Positions 11,339 to 18,633 of a stretch of DNA of 32,226 nt are shown in pieces. A program made the position numbers and the translations under genes. Position 1 is the first letter of the stretch. Each line of letters begins with the position of its first letter. The stretch spans positions 1 through 32,226 of the forward strand of contig JAFDEK010000040.1 in NCBI GenBank assembly GCA_019310385.1, in the 5' to 3' direction. The notes beneath the pieces were generated by a model, which saw only the letters and a program-made list of their open reading frames with translations, had not been told where the DNA came from and did no database searches. The stretch comes from Deltaproteobacteria bacterium (lineage in GTDB: Bacteria; Myxococcota_A; UBA9160; UBA4427).

Positions 11339-11749
11339 ATGACGGGCGCTGGCGCCGGGCACGCGGACGATCCGCCGACCAACAGCCGCCGGGCCCTCGG
11401 CATCGAGGGGGAACGGCGCGCGGCCGACTACCTGGCGCGCCGAGGGTATCGCATCATCGATCGAAACGTGCGATGCGGCGGGGTCGAGGTCGACCTCATC
11501 GTGGGCCGCGGCCCCCTCGTGGTCTTCGTCGAGGTGAAGGCCCGGCGCTCCCAGCGCTTCGGGCCGCCCCACGGCGCGGTGGACGAGGCCAAGCAGGCGC
11601 GGCTCATGCGCGCGGCCTCGGCATGGCTGGGCTCCCATCCGGGCCGGGCCCGCCGGGTCCGCTTCGACGTCGTCTCGTGCCTGGCGCCCCAGGACGGCAG
11701 CACGAGCTGGCGCATCGAGCACCTCGAGGGCGCGTTCGACGGGAGCTGA
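11339..11749 (+). CDS. yraN: YraN/UPF0102 family nuclease-like protein
   Basis: A 136-aa protein of the UPF0102 family, with a predicted PD-(D/E)XK nuclease fold related to archaeal Holliday-junction resolvases. Visible signature: ALGIEGERRAADYLARRGY with the family Glu, then GGVEVDLIV with Asp, then VFVEVKARR with the E-x-K pair. The cellular role is not established. I chose the ATG at 11339, which gives near family length and has GGGAAG upstream. The frame extends back to a TTG at 11174 with GGAGAG before it; that would add 55 Ser/Lys-rich residues encoded largely by the 12-bp tandem repeat. Confidence 0.88.
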   Translation: MTGAGAGHADDPPTNSRRALGIEGERRAADYLARRGYRIIDRNVRCGGVEVDLIVGRGPLVVFVEVKARRSQRFGPPHGAVDEAKQARLMRAASAWLGSHPGRARRVRFDVVSCLAPQDGSTSWRIEHLEGAFDGS

Positions 11750-11760
11750 CGAAGGCTCTC

Positions 11761-11820
11761 TTCGGGGATGTCCGAGCGAGGGGCGCGGCAGAGCCTTGGC
11801 TCTGCCGCGCATCCCCGCGA
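11761..11820. terminator. Strong hairpin between convergent yraN and rplS
   Basis: A perfect 13-bp inverted repeat gcgcggcagagcc/ggctctgccgcgc (11783-11810) sits inside an imperfect outer stem, ttcgggga...tccccgcgaa. It fills the 78-bp gap between the two 3' ends. No T tract follows on either strand, so it probably serves both genes or blocks read-through. Confidence 0.65.
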
Positions 11821-11827
11821 AGCGGGA

Positions 11828-12340
11828 CTAGCTCTCGCTCGTGTCGGAATCGGGCTCGGCGGCTTCCGGCTCGGGGGCTGCGCTCGGAGCGGCCGGCTTG
11901 GCCTTCTTGCCCTTGCGGCGGCGCTTCGTCTTGCCCTCGCCATCGGCGGAGCCCGCAGCGCGCTCTTCCTCCTCGGGCGAGATCAGGTGCGAGACGTCAC
12001 GCACCTTCGAGTGCAGGCGGGCCTTCTTGCCCGTGAGGTCGCGCAGGTAGTAGAGACGCGAGCGCCGCACGAAGCCGCGGCTCTTGATCTCCACCAGGGT
12101 GACCAGGGGCGACTGAATGGGGAAGGTTCGCTCCACCCCGACGCCGCTCGACACCTTGCGCACCGTGAAGGTCTCGCCGACGCTGCCGCCCCGGCGACGG
12201 ATGCAGACCCCTTCGAAGACCTGGATCCGCTCCTTGTCTCCCTCTTTCACCTTCACGTGCACGCGCACGGTGTCACCCACCCGGAAGGGCGGCAGATCGC
12301 GCCGCAGCGTTTCCTTCTCGACGAAGTCCAAGCGCCTCAT
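11828..12340 (-). CDS. rplS: 50S ribosomal protein L19 with C-terminal extension
   Basis: L19 lies at the 30S-50S interface. Residues 1 to about 117 are a standard L19: [20 protein letters not shown] (19-38), [13 protein letters not shown] (40-52), [13 protein letters not shown] (67-79), [23 protein letters not shown] (86-108). The remaining 53 residues are low complexity: an acidic SPEEEE segment, a Lys/Arg cluster ([12 protein letters not shown]), then a Pro/Ala/Glu tail. Typical L19 is about 115-120 aa. The start overlaps the trmD stop by 4 bp (ATGA). Last gene of the rpsP operon. Confidence 0.97.
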   Translation of the reverse strand: MRRLDFVEKETLRRDLPPFRVGDTVRVHVKVKEGDKERIQVFEGVCIRRRGGSVGETFTVRKVSSGVGVERTFPIQSPLVTLVEIKSRGFVRRSRLYYLRDLTGKKARLHSKVRDVSHLISPEEEERAAGSADGEGKTKRRRKGKKAKPAAPSAAPEPEAAEPDSDTSES

Positions 12341-13047
12341 CGTCCATCCTTTCCCTGCGCCGCCACCATCAAGTCGGGTCGGCGGCGCCTCGTTGTCTCG
12401 ACTGCTTTCTCTTCGCGCCAGCGCGCGATCATTGCGTGGTCACCCGAGAGCAGAACCTCGGGAACCGCCTGGCCGCGGAATTCCGCCGGCCGAGTGTACT
12501 GCGGCCCTTCGAGCAGGTCGCCCCCAAAAGACTCGCTGAGCACCGATTCCGGGTTCCCGAGGACTCCCGGAAGCAGGCGCATCATTCCCTCGATCAGCGC
12601 CATGGCGGGGATCTCGCCTCCGCACAGTACGAAGTCCCCCAGCGAGATCTCCTCGTCGACCGCCAGGTCGATGGCTCTCTGATCCACTCCCTCGTAGCGC
12701 CCGCAGACGATCACCAGGTGCTCCGCTCGGGAGGCCTCCTGGAGCCACTGCTGGTCGAGCCTCTTACCCTGGGGCGAGAGCAATACCACCCGTGCCCTTC
12801 GCTCCGCACCCTTGACCCCCGCCAGCGCCTCGATGGCGGCCACCAGGGGCTCGGGCTTCATCAGCATCCCCGGGCCACCGCCGTAAGGGCTGTCGTCCAC
12901 CGTGCGGTGGCGGTCCGTGGTCCATTCTCGCAAATCGTGGAGCGTGACTCGCGCCCGCTCCCGCTCCTGCGCCAGGCCGACGAAGGACTCGCCCAGGAAG
13001 GCCTCGAAGAGTCGGGGAAAGAGCGAAATGACGTCGATCTCGAGCAT
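12337..13047 (-). CDS. trmD: tRNA (guanine37-N1)-methyltransferase TrmD
   Basis: Forms m1G37 in tRNAs, preventing +1 frameshifting. It is a SPOUT-fold dimer with a deep trefoil knot: SPQGKRLDQ (91-99), [10 protein letters not shown] (115-124), [15 protein letters not shown] (131-145), then GPQYTRP (181-187). The segment [17 protein letters not shown] (51-67) is the substrate-side signature. The residue aligning with the E. coli catalytic Asp169 appears to be Glu (in SESF, 171-174), a conservative change that I believe occurs elsewhere in the family. I chose the ATG at 13047 (236 aa) because AGGAGAG lies at good spacing and the family begins with [10 protein letters not shown]. An in-frame ATG at 13080 has its GGAGAG too close. 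It overlaps rplS by ATGA. Confidence 0.95.
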   Translation of the reverse strand: MLEIDVISLFPRLFEAFLGESFVGLAQERERARVTLHDLREWTTDRHRTVDDSPYGGGPGMLMKPEPLVAAIEALAGVKGAERRARVVLLSPQGKRLDQQWLQEASRAEHLVIVCGRYEGVDQRAIDLAVDEEISLGDFVLCGGEIPAMALIEGMMRLLPGVLGNPESVLSESFGGDLLEGPQYTRPAEFRGQAVPEVLLSGDHAMIARWREEKAVETTRRRRPDLMVAAQGKDGR

Positions 13048-13091
13048 TTCCGCCCTCTCCTGGTCCTTGCTCGATCCCATCTCTCCGCGAC

Positions 13092-13649
13092 TCAGTCTTC
13101 CCGCTCAGGCTCTTCCTCCCGGTCGATCAGCCCGGGCAGCATCTTCACGACGATGCGTCGCGCCTCGAGGTCGATCTCGGGGAGCAGCTCGCGAGCCGTG
13201 GAAAGGAGGTGCCGCTTTCCGGCCTCGTCCTCGACCACGAGCACGTCGTGGGCGCCGGTCTCCCAGATCTCCTTCACGTGGCCGATCGCGCTTCCGTCGT
13301 CTCCTTCGACTCGGCACCCCACGAGCTGGTGCCAGTAGTACTCGCCTTCGGGCAGCGCTTCCAGACGCGCTTCGTCCACCAGGACCAGTGACCCCCGCAG
13401 CGCCGTGGCGGCCTCCCGATCGTTGATTCCTCTCAGAGCGAGCCGCGCTTCGCCGCCGCGTCCGGTTCCGCCACCCGTTACTTCGTAGCGGCGCGCGCCG
13501 GTGTCTTCCCGGCTCTCGCCCAGCCACAGGTCGCTGCAGTCGAGCAGGTTGTCGGGGCCGTCTCCGAAGTAGCGCACCCGAATCTGCCCGCGCAGCCCGT
13601 GAGCACCCACGATCCGACCGAGAACGACGCGCTTGCTGCTGCTCACCAC
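13092..13649 (-). CDS. rimM: Ribosome maturation factor RimM
   Basis: Binds S19 and helps mature the 30S head. The 185-aa protein has an N-terminal beta-barrel starting VVLGRIVGAHGLRGQIRVRY and ending near LEALPEGEYYWHQLVGC. It is followed by a PRC-barrel half with GHVKEIWETGAHDVLVV and LLPEIDLEARRIVVKMLPGL. The tail EEEPERED is acidic. The start is GTG at 13649 (a second GTG follows at once), with no strong ribosome site visible. The order rpsP-khpA-rimM-trmD-rplS is the classic one and supports the call. Confidence 0.95.
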   Translation of the reverse strand: MVSSSKRVVLGRIVGAHGLRGQIRVRYFGDGPDNLLDCSDLWLGESREDTGARRYEVTGGGTGRGGEARLALRGINDREAATALRGSLVLVDEARLEALPEGEYYWHQLVGCRVEGDDGSAIGHVKEIWETGAHDVLVVEDEAGKRHLLSTARELLPEIDLEARRIVVKMLPGLIDREEEPERED

Positions 13650-13672
13650 ATCACTCGAGCGAAGAGCGCCGA

Positions 13673-13912
13673 CTAATCGACGATCTCCAGCCGGCAGTCG
13701 GCGCCCGGTCCCGAGGCGGTGAGGACGGCCCGCATGGCCTTGGCTACGCGGCCCTGACGGCCGATCACACGCCCGCGATCCGATCCGTCGGTCTCCAGCT
13801 CGAGCAGTCGCCCGCCTTCACAGGGGGTTACTTTCACGTCTTCGGGCTTGGTCACGATCGCCTTGGCGATGAACTCGACCAGCTCCACGGCCTCTTTGCT
13901 GCGGTCTCCCAT
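13673..13912 (-). CDS. khpA: KH-domain RNA-binding protein KhpA
   Basis: A 79-aa single-KH-domain protein. The GxxG loop is GRQG (51-54) within GRVIGRQGRVAKAMRAVL, the diagnostic KhpA/YlqC segment. In other bacteria KhpA binds RNA, often with KhpB/Jag, and influences cell division and elongation; here the role is inferred by family. It starts 2 bp after the rpsP stop, so it is tightly coupled in the ribosomal operon. Length is typical. Confidence 0.93.
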   Translation of the reverse strand: MGDRSKEAVELVEFIAKAIVTKPEDVKVTPCEGGRLLELETDGSDRGRVIGRQGRVAKAMRAVLTASGPGADCRLEIVD

Positions 13913-13914
13913 GA

Positions 13915-14178
13915 TCAGGCCGAACCTCCCGCCGCCGCGGCGTCGCGACGCGCGCGCGCCACCAGGGACTTCACCGTGGGACTCATGGCCGCTCCCTTCG
14001 CCAACCAGGCATCGACGGCCTCGGTGCGCACGTTGATCGTCGCATCGGGGGTCTTGGGATCGTAGGTCCCCAGGAATTCGAGGGGCCGACCTCCGGTCTG
14101 CTTGCGCTCGTCGATCGCCACCAGGCGATAGAAAGGACGCTTCTTGGCCCCGAGGCGTACCAGGCGGATCTTCACCAT
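13915..14178 (-). CDS. rpsP: 30S ribosomal protein S16
   Basis: S16 assists 30S assembly. The 87-aa protein is standard: MVKIRLVRLGAKKRPFYRLV at 1-20, GRPLEFLGTYDPKTPD (30-45), then AVDAWLAKGAAMSPTVKSLV. The ATG at 14178 is preceded by GGAAG and matches the universal family start. The open frame continues to 14355, but that is untranslated leader. First gene of rpsP-khpA-rimM-trmD-rplS. The 261-bp gap upstream should hold the promoter, but I could not identify convincing boxes. It contains two copies of a ctcgatccRacaa motif. Confidence 0.97.
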   Translation of the reverse strand: MVKIRLVRLGAKKRPFYRLVAIDERKQTGGRPLEFLGTYDPKTPDATINVRTEAVDAWLAKGAAMSPTVKSLVARARRDAAAAGGSA

Positions 14179-14391
14179 CTTCCGCTCTTCCTTTGCTCCC
14201 TGATCACAGGCATTGCTGGATTCAGGCTGTTCCTTGATTCGGGTTGTTGGATCGAGTTGTCGGATCGAGCCTTCGGCCCGGATCCTGAAAAGCTTCGTTC
14301 GAACGCGCAGATACACCCCGCCGGCACACGCACCCCGGCCAGGAGTGGGCGGCAAATCTAGGGAAGGCCTGCCCGCGGGTCAACCGGGCTG

Positions 14392-14442
14392 GCGATGGGC
14401 CTGGGCTAGGGGTGGGCTTGGGCTAGCGATGGGCCTGGGCTA
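14392..14442. repeat. 17-bp tandem repeat (3 copies) at the 3' end of the zinc-ribbon gene
   Basis: Units gcgatgggcctgggcta (14392-14408), ggggtgggcttgggcta (14409-14425, diverged) and gcgatgggcctgggcta (14426-14442, identical to the first), followed by a partial gcgatgg. The stop codon of the zinc-ribbon gene (14440-14442, minus strand) is the end of the last full unit. Confidence 0.85.
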
Positions 14443-14634
14443 GCGATGGTCGAGCCCCAGGCGCTGGCGCTCCTTCTTCTCGGAGCAGGGGGCGCAGGCG
14501 TAGCGCACTTCGTGGGGGGTGCGGAGGCGCTCGTATTCGCCGTCGAGAGCGATGCGGCTCACGCTGGTCACCTCGTGGCCACAGAAATCGCAGCGGACCT
14601 CGCCGCTCTCGGTCGTCTCGTCGGACTCACTCAT
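14440..14634 (-). CDS. Small four-cysteine zinc-ribbon protein, unknown function
   Basis: A 64-aa protein with an acidic N-terminus (MSESDETTESGE), CDFCG (Cys15, Cys18), a polar middle, CAPC (Cys47, Cys50) and a charged end SEKKERQRLG. The two CxxC pairs 29 residues apart suggest one zinc ribbon or a treble-clef-like fold. I do not recognise the family. The ATG at 14634 overlaps the dciA stop as ATGA, so it is translationally coupled to the replicative-helicase loader gene. A role linked to DciA or nucleic acid is possible but unproven. Last gene of the purD operon; its stop codon sits in the 17-bp tandem repeat. Confidence 0.75.
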   Translation of the reverse strand: MSESDETTESGEVRCDFCGHEVTSVSRIALDGEYERLRTPHEVRYACAPCSEKKERQRLGLDHR

Positions 14635-15047
14635 GCGCGGCGATTGTAACCGACTCTCAGGCGAAGAGCCGTGGGAGCCGAATCGCCGATCGCGCCCCTG
14701 AGGGCAGCGAGAATTTCGGGCGAGCGCAGCTGGAGTTCCTGGCACCAGACGCTCGACTCGACCTCGGCGTGCAGCACCTCACCCTTCAGCCCCACCGGCC
14801 GGCAGTGGGCGGCGACCTCCGGGCCGACGATCTCCTCCCAGCGCCGCGCGATCTCGGCGCTGCGGGCCGCCGGCGCGAGGTCGATGCCACTCAGGATCCG
14901 GCTCAGCGCCGCGGCCACGCCCTCGGGAGCGCCGCGCGCCGCGCGCTCTCCCTCGTTGGCACCTCGGCGACCCGCGTCAGCGGGCCCTGCGTGTCCTCGC
15001 CGGCCCTCGTCAGAGGGCCCTGCGTATCCTCGCCAATTCCCCTTCAT
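14631..15047 (-). CDS. dciA: DUF721/DciA-like protein (helicase-loader family)
   Basis: DciA is the ancestral loader or partner of the replicative helicase DnaB in bacteria lacking DnaC/DnaI. The family core spans about 45-138 of 138 residues: LSRILSGIDLAPAARSAEIA, RRWEEIVGPEVAAHCRPVGL, GEVLHAEVESSVWCQELQLR, then LRLRVGYNRRA. Residues 5-26 (within GYAGPSDEGRRGHAGPADAG) are translated from two copies of the dispersed hairpin repeat. The start at 15047 is the only ATG upstream of the core, but initiation after the repeat is not excluded. It lies 31 bp after the DUF1015 stop and overlaps the zinc-ribbon gene by 4 bp. Confidence 0.82.
   Translation of the reverse strand: MKGNWRGYAGPSDEGRRGHAGPADAGRRGANEGERAARGAPEGVAAALSRILSGIDLAPAARSAEIARRWEEIVGPEVAAHCRPVGLKGEVLHAEVESSVWCQELQLRSPEILAALRGAIGDSAPTALRLRVGYNRRA
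14971..15034 (+). repeat. Dispersed hairpin repeat, two copies (inside dciA)
   Basis: Copy 1 (14971-15001): stem cccgc/gcggg with loop gtca, then tail ccctgcgtgtcctcgcc. Copy 2 (15002-15034): stem ggccctc/gagggcc with loop gtca, then tail ctgcgtatcctcgcc. Stems differ in sequence but each is self-complementary; the tail is shared with copies at 19557-19653 and 20575-20604. Confidence 0.85.
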
Positions 15048-15078
15048 CGCGAGAAGCTCCCCCTGCCGCCCATGCAGG

Positions 15079-16380
15079 CTAGTCCCGGTGGTCCCGGAAG
15101 ACGAGGCCGGTGGGCACCTTCGGATAGAAAAAGGTCGACTTTGGGGGCATCACCTCACCGCTGCCCGTAACCCGAAAGACATCCTCGGGCAGGAGGGGGT
15201 TGAGGTAGAGCGCCACGCAGCCCACCCCCGAGCGCACGTCCAGAGCCGCGCGCTCGGCACTCTTGGGGAAGCTCACCGCCCCCTCGCGAATGGCCGCGGG
15301 CTCGAGACCGAAGACCCCGCCGAGCACCTCGCGCTCGAGGATGCGGACCCCCAGGTCCTCGCCCAGGGGCCTGTCCTGCCAGAAGAGCCGCAGCGAGTCG
15401 CCCCCGTCGTCGGCCACGAAGGCAGGGTGGCCCGCCAACGGCGCCAGGTGATCCGCCAGCAACGAGGAAACGCTCGCCCCGGCCTCCAGCGGCACCAGCC
15501 GGCTCTGCCAGTCGGGCAGGCTCGCCGCCCACTGCGCGGCGTCGGGCGCCGCAGCCACGGCGCTCGTGAGAAGCACCCGGTGGATGGGAAGCAGCAGGCT
15601 CCCGGGCGCGTAGGCGTTGGCGAAGTAAGCCAGGGTTCCCTCGAAGCGGGCTTCCGGATCGCGTTGGGAAGCCTCCGGGTCGCGTTGGGAAAGAAGTGCA
15701 CGCTGCTCGTCACGGTACGCGAGGGCCGTCTCGTAGCGATGATGGCCATCGGCGATCACCGCGGACCGGTCCGCCATGAAGGAACGCACCGTCTCGACGC
15801 CTGCGGGATCGTCCAGGCGGGCCAGGACGTACTCGACCCCGGCGTCGTCCACCGCGCGTCCCACGACGCCCTGCACGAAGGCCGAGCTCAGGATCTCCGC
15901 GAGGACCTGCTCGCGATCCTCGTAGAGCAGGAACACGCTCGAGAGGTTGGCGCGCGCGGCCCGCAGCACCTTGAGCCGGTCCGCCTTGGGACCCGCCAGG
16001 GTGAGCTCATGGGGGAGCACCACCCGGCTCTCGTAGTTCTCGAGACCGAGCTCCGCGAAGAAGCCGATGCGCTCGAGTTTGCGCCCGTCTGGAGCCGTGA
16101 AGCGCTGGGCCATCACGTAGTAGGCGGGGGTTTCGTCGCCCGCGAGAATGCCCTCCCTGCGCCATGTGGCCAGGGTCTCGCCCACCTCGCTGTAGTCCGT
16201 CGAGGCTTCCTCGGCGAGGTTCCGGGTGAGCTCGAAGCGGATGGCGTTGTAGGGATCGCGCTCGTAGAAGCCCTCGCGCTCGTCGGCGGCGATGACATCG
16301 TAAGGGGGGACGATGACGCGCGAGAGCTCCACTCGGCTCGGGTCGTAGCGCAGAGCGCGGAAGGGTCGTACGGCGGTCAT
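15079..16380 (-). CDS. DUF1015 family protein
   Basis: A 433-aa cytoplasmic protein of the widespread DUF1015 family, recognised from the opening VRPFRALRYDP, VIVPPYDVI (22-30), YNAIRFELTRN (44-54) and the hallmark IADGHHRYETALAYRDE (209-225). The family function is not settled as far as I know; the DGHHR segment suggests a nucleotide or metal site. The ATG at 16380 has GGAGAAG at good spacing; an in-frame ATG at 16398 is the alternative. Residues about 231-245 (SQRDPEASQRDPEAR) are a perfect two-unit duplication encoded by a 21-bp tandem repeat. It lies between tsaC and dciA in a five-gene operon. Confidence 0.88.
   Translation of the reverse strand: MTAVRPFRALRYDPSRVELSRVIVPPYDVIAADEREGFYERDPYNAIRFELTRNLAEEASTDYSEVGETLATWRREGILAGDETPAYYVMAQRFTAPDGRKLERIGFFAELGLENYESRVVLPHELTLAGPKADRLKVLRAARANLSSVFLLYEDREQVLAEILSSAFVQGVVGRAVDDAGVEYVLARLDDPAGVETVRSFMADRSAVIADGHHRYETALAYRDEQRALLSQRDPEASQRDPEARFEGTLAYFANAYAPGSLLLPIHRVLLTSAVAAAPDAAQWAASLPDWQSRLVPLEAGASVSSLLADHLAPLAGHPAFVADDGGDSLRLFWQDRPLGEDLGVRILEREVLGGVFGLEPAAIREGAVSFPKSAERAALDVRSGVGCVALYLNPLLPEDVFRVTGSGEVMPPKSTFFYPKVPTGLVFRDHRD
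15649..15690. repeat. 21-bp tandem duplication inside the DUF1015 gene
   Basis: Units ggcttccggatcgcgttggga (15649-15669) and agcctccgggtcgcgttggga (15670-15690) differ at only three positions and keep the frame. They follow the conserved DGHHRYETALAYRDE segment. Confidence 0.8.
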
Positions 16381-16442
16381 GCTGGGCGGCTTCTCCATCT
16401 TCGGCGGCGGGTCCGATCGCGGCCCCGGCTGGGGGCTTGAGC

Positions 16443-17111
16443 TTACTCCGCGGCCCGCCCCGCGGCCGCGAGAATCTCTCGATCGCGGGGACCCGGGCGC
16501 AGAATGCGCGGCTCGGGGCCGGTCAGATCGATCACGCTGCTGGGCGCCTCTCCCCCGGCATCACAGCCGCCGGGAGCGAAACAGAGAAGGTCTCCCTTCC
16601 CTTCGCACAGATCGGCCAGGGCCTGGGCCTCGTCCCGGGTCCTGGCCGCAGGGCTGCCGCTGGGATTGAGGCTGGTCGCGGTGATCGGGCCCAGGCCCCG
16701 CTCCCGAGCTCCGCGCGCCAGCGAGGCGGCCGCGGGATGGGCGCTACAGCGCAGGCCCACGGCGCCGTCCTCCCGCGCGATCCCGGCCGCAAAGCCGCCC
16801 TCTTCAGGCAAGAGCACGAAGGTCACGGGCCCCGGCCAGAATTGCTCCATGAGTGTGCGGGCGAGGGGCGAGGGCGCGAAGCCGCAGCCCTCGAGGGCCG
16901 CAAATCCGTCGACCAACAGGGAGATGGGCCGAGCCTCGGAGCGTCCCTTCCAGGCCCGCAGCTTCGCCACGGCGTCCGGAGAGATCGCTCTGGCCCCGAG
17001 ACCCCACACGGTCTCGCTGGGAAAGGCCACGAGACCGTCGACAGCGAGCCGGTCGAGCGCGACCCCGAGCTCGTCCTCCAGATCCACCTCCGGACTCACT
17101 ACCGGATTCAC
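16443..17111 (-). CDS. tsaC: Threonylcarbamoyl-AMP synthase (Sua5/YrdC/TsaC family)
   Basis: Makes threonylcarbamoyl-AMP from threonine, bicarbonate and ATP, the first step of tRNA t6A37. Conserved YrdC-fold segments: PSETVWGLGA (31-40), the K-x-R...K-x-R basic cluster KLRAWKGRSEARPISLLV (Lys50, Arg52, Lys55), FWPGPVTFVL (91-100) and SLNPSG (147-152). It has only the YrdC domain, without a Sua5 extension (222 aa). The GTG at 17111 is chosen because it leaves a 17-bp gap after purD; further GTGs at 17102 and 17090 are possible. No clear ribosome site is seen. The frame upstream to 17954 is a shadow of purD. Confidence 0.92.
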   Translation of the reverse strand: MNPVVSPEVDLEDELGVALDRLAVDGLVAFPSETVWGLGARAISPDAVAKLRAWKGRSEARPISLLVDGFAALEGCGFAPSPLARTLMEQFWPGPVTFVLLPEEGGFAAGIAREDGAVGLRCSAHPAAASLARGARERGLGPITATSLNPSGSPAARTRDEAQALADLCEGKGDLLCFAPGGCDAGGEAPSSVIDLTGPEPRILRPGPRDREILAAAGRAAE

Positions 17112-17128
17112 TACAGCGGCACCGCGAC

Positions 17129-18421
17129 TCAGCGTCCGAGGGCGCGCGACGCGATGTCGCGGCGATATTGGACGCCCTCGAAGCCGATGCGCGAGACCGC
17201 CCGGTAGGCGCGGTCGCGCGCCTCCTCCACCGTGGCGCCCCAGGCCGTGACACCGAGCACCCGCCCGCCACTGGTCTCGAAGGCGCCGTCCTCGCCCCGG
17301 CGCGTTCCCGCGTGGAAGACCACCACCTGGGAATCGCCGTCGGCCGGGCCACCGTCGGCCGCGAGCCCTGCGATCACCCTGCCCTTCTCGAAGGCCCTCG
17401 GATAGCCACCGGAGGCCAGCACGACACACACGGCAGCGTCCCCCCAACCCACCTCGTGCCGCGTATCGAGGGCGCCGCGCGCTGCGCCGTCGAGCAGGGG
17501 AACCAGATCGCCCTCCATGCGCGCCATGAGGGGCTGGGTCTCGGGGTCGCCGAAACGGACGTTGAACTCGACCACCCGGGGATTGCCCGCGCTGTCGATC
17601 ATCAGCCCCACGTAGAGCACGCCCACATAGGGACAGCCGTCGGCCGCCATCCCGCGGATGGTCGGATACACGATGGACTCGAGCACCTGCTTTTCGACCT
17701 GGGGCGTAACCACCGGCGCCGGTGAGTAAGCTCCCATGCCGCCGGTGTTCTCGCCCTCGTCGCCGTCGAGGGCCCGCTTGTGGTCCTGGGCGGCGGCCAG
17801 GGTCACGATGCGCTCTCCGTCCGTGATGGCGTAGTACGAGGCCTCCTCGCCCTGCATCCACTCTTCCACCACCACCCGGTCGCCGGCGTCGCCGAAGCGA
17901 CGCTCCCCCATCATCTCGCGCAGGGCGGCCTCGGCCTCGGCGGGGGTCGCGCACATGGCGACCCCCTTGCCGGCCGCCAGCCCGTCGGCCTTGACCACGC
18001 AGGCCCCGCCCTGCTCGCGCACGTAGGCGAGAGCCGGCTCGAGGGAGTCGAAGGCCGCGTAGGCCGCCGTGGGGATCCCGTGCCGAACCATGAAGTCCTT
18101 CGCGAAGGCCTTGCTGCCCTCGAGGCGCGCCGCGGCGGCCGAGGGGCCGAATACCGCGAGACCCGCCTCGCGCAGGCGGTCCGCCACGCCCTCGGCCAGG
18201 GGGTTCTCCGGGCCGATCACCACCAGATCCACCGACTCGCGCCGGGCGAGCTCGAGCAGCCCGTCACAATCCGAGACCTGTACCTCGGGAAAGCAGTCGG
18301 CCTGGAGCGCCATGCCGGCGCTGCCCGGCGCGGCGAGAACGCGCTCCACCCTGGGACTCGCAGCGATCTTCCACGCGAGCGCGTGCTCGCGACCACCAGA
18401 ACCAACCACGAGGACTTTCAC
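17129..18421 (-). CDS. purD: Phosphoribosylamine--glycine ligase (GARS)
   Basis: Second step of de novo purine synthesis: ATP-dependent joining of phosphoribosylamine and glycine. The 430-aa ATP-grasp protein begins MKVLVVGSGGREHALAWKIA and has GPENPLAEGVADRLR, GPSAAAARLEGSKAFAKDFM, VVKADGLAAGKGV, EEWMQGEEASYYAITDG, GMGAYSPAP and EFNVRFGDPETQ, all family signatures. The start is GTG at 18421 with GGGAGGG at good spacing. First gene of an operon continuing into tsaC, DUF1015, dciA and the zinc-ribbon gene. It is divergent from the GT-C gene with a 212-bp gap in which I see no convincing promoter. Confidence 0.97.
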   Translation of the reverse strand: MKVLVVGSGGREHALAWKIAASPRVERVLAAPGSAGMALQADCFPEVQVSDCDGLLELARRESVDLVVIGPENPLAEGVADRLREAGLAVFGPSAAAARLEGSKAFAKDFMVRHGIPTAAYAAFDSLEPALAYVREQGGACVVKADGLAAGKGVAMCATPAEAEAALREMMGERRFGDAGDRVVVEEWMQGEEASYYAITDGERIVTLAAAQDHKRALDGDEGENTGGMGAYSPAPVVTPQVEKQVLESIVYPTIRGMAADGCPYVGVLYVGLMIDSAGNPRVVEFNVRFGDPETQPLMARMEGDLVPLLDGAARGALDTRHEVGWGDAAVCVVLASGGYPRAFEKGRVIAGLAADGGPADGDSQVVVFHAGTRRGEDGAFETSGGRVLGVTAWGATVEEARDRAYRAVSRIGFEGVQYRRDIASRALGR

Positions 18422-18633
18422 GGGACAGGACCCTCCCGAGCTTCCATGCTTGCGCCTCGAACAGAAGCGCTCGAACGCCGGCGCCCACGATCCTAGGGCA
18501 GGGGGCCCCGGCGGGATACGAGGCCGGGCACGGTTCGAGGCCCCGGCGAAAGGTTTTACCGAGCGGCGCTGTCGAAGTCAATCGGGTGCAGGTGCGAGCG
18601 GGGGCACGCTTGGACGCGGTTAGACTAGTCACC

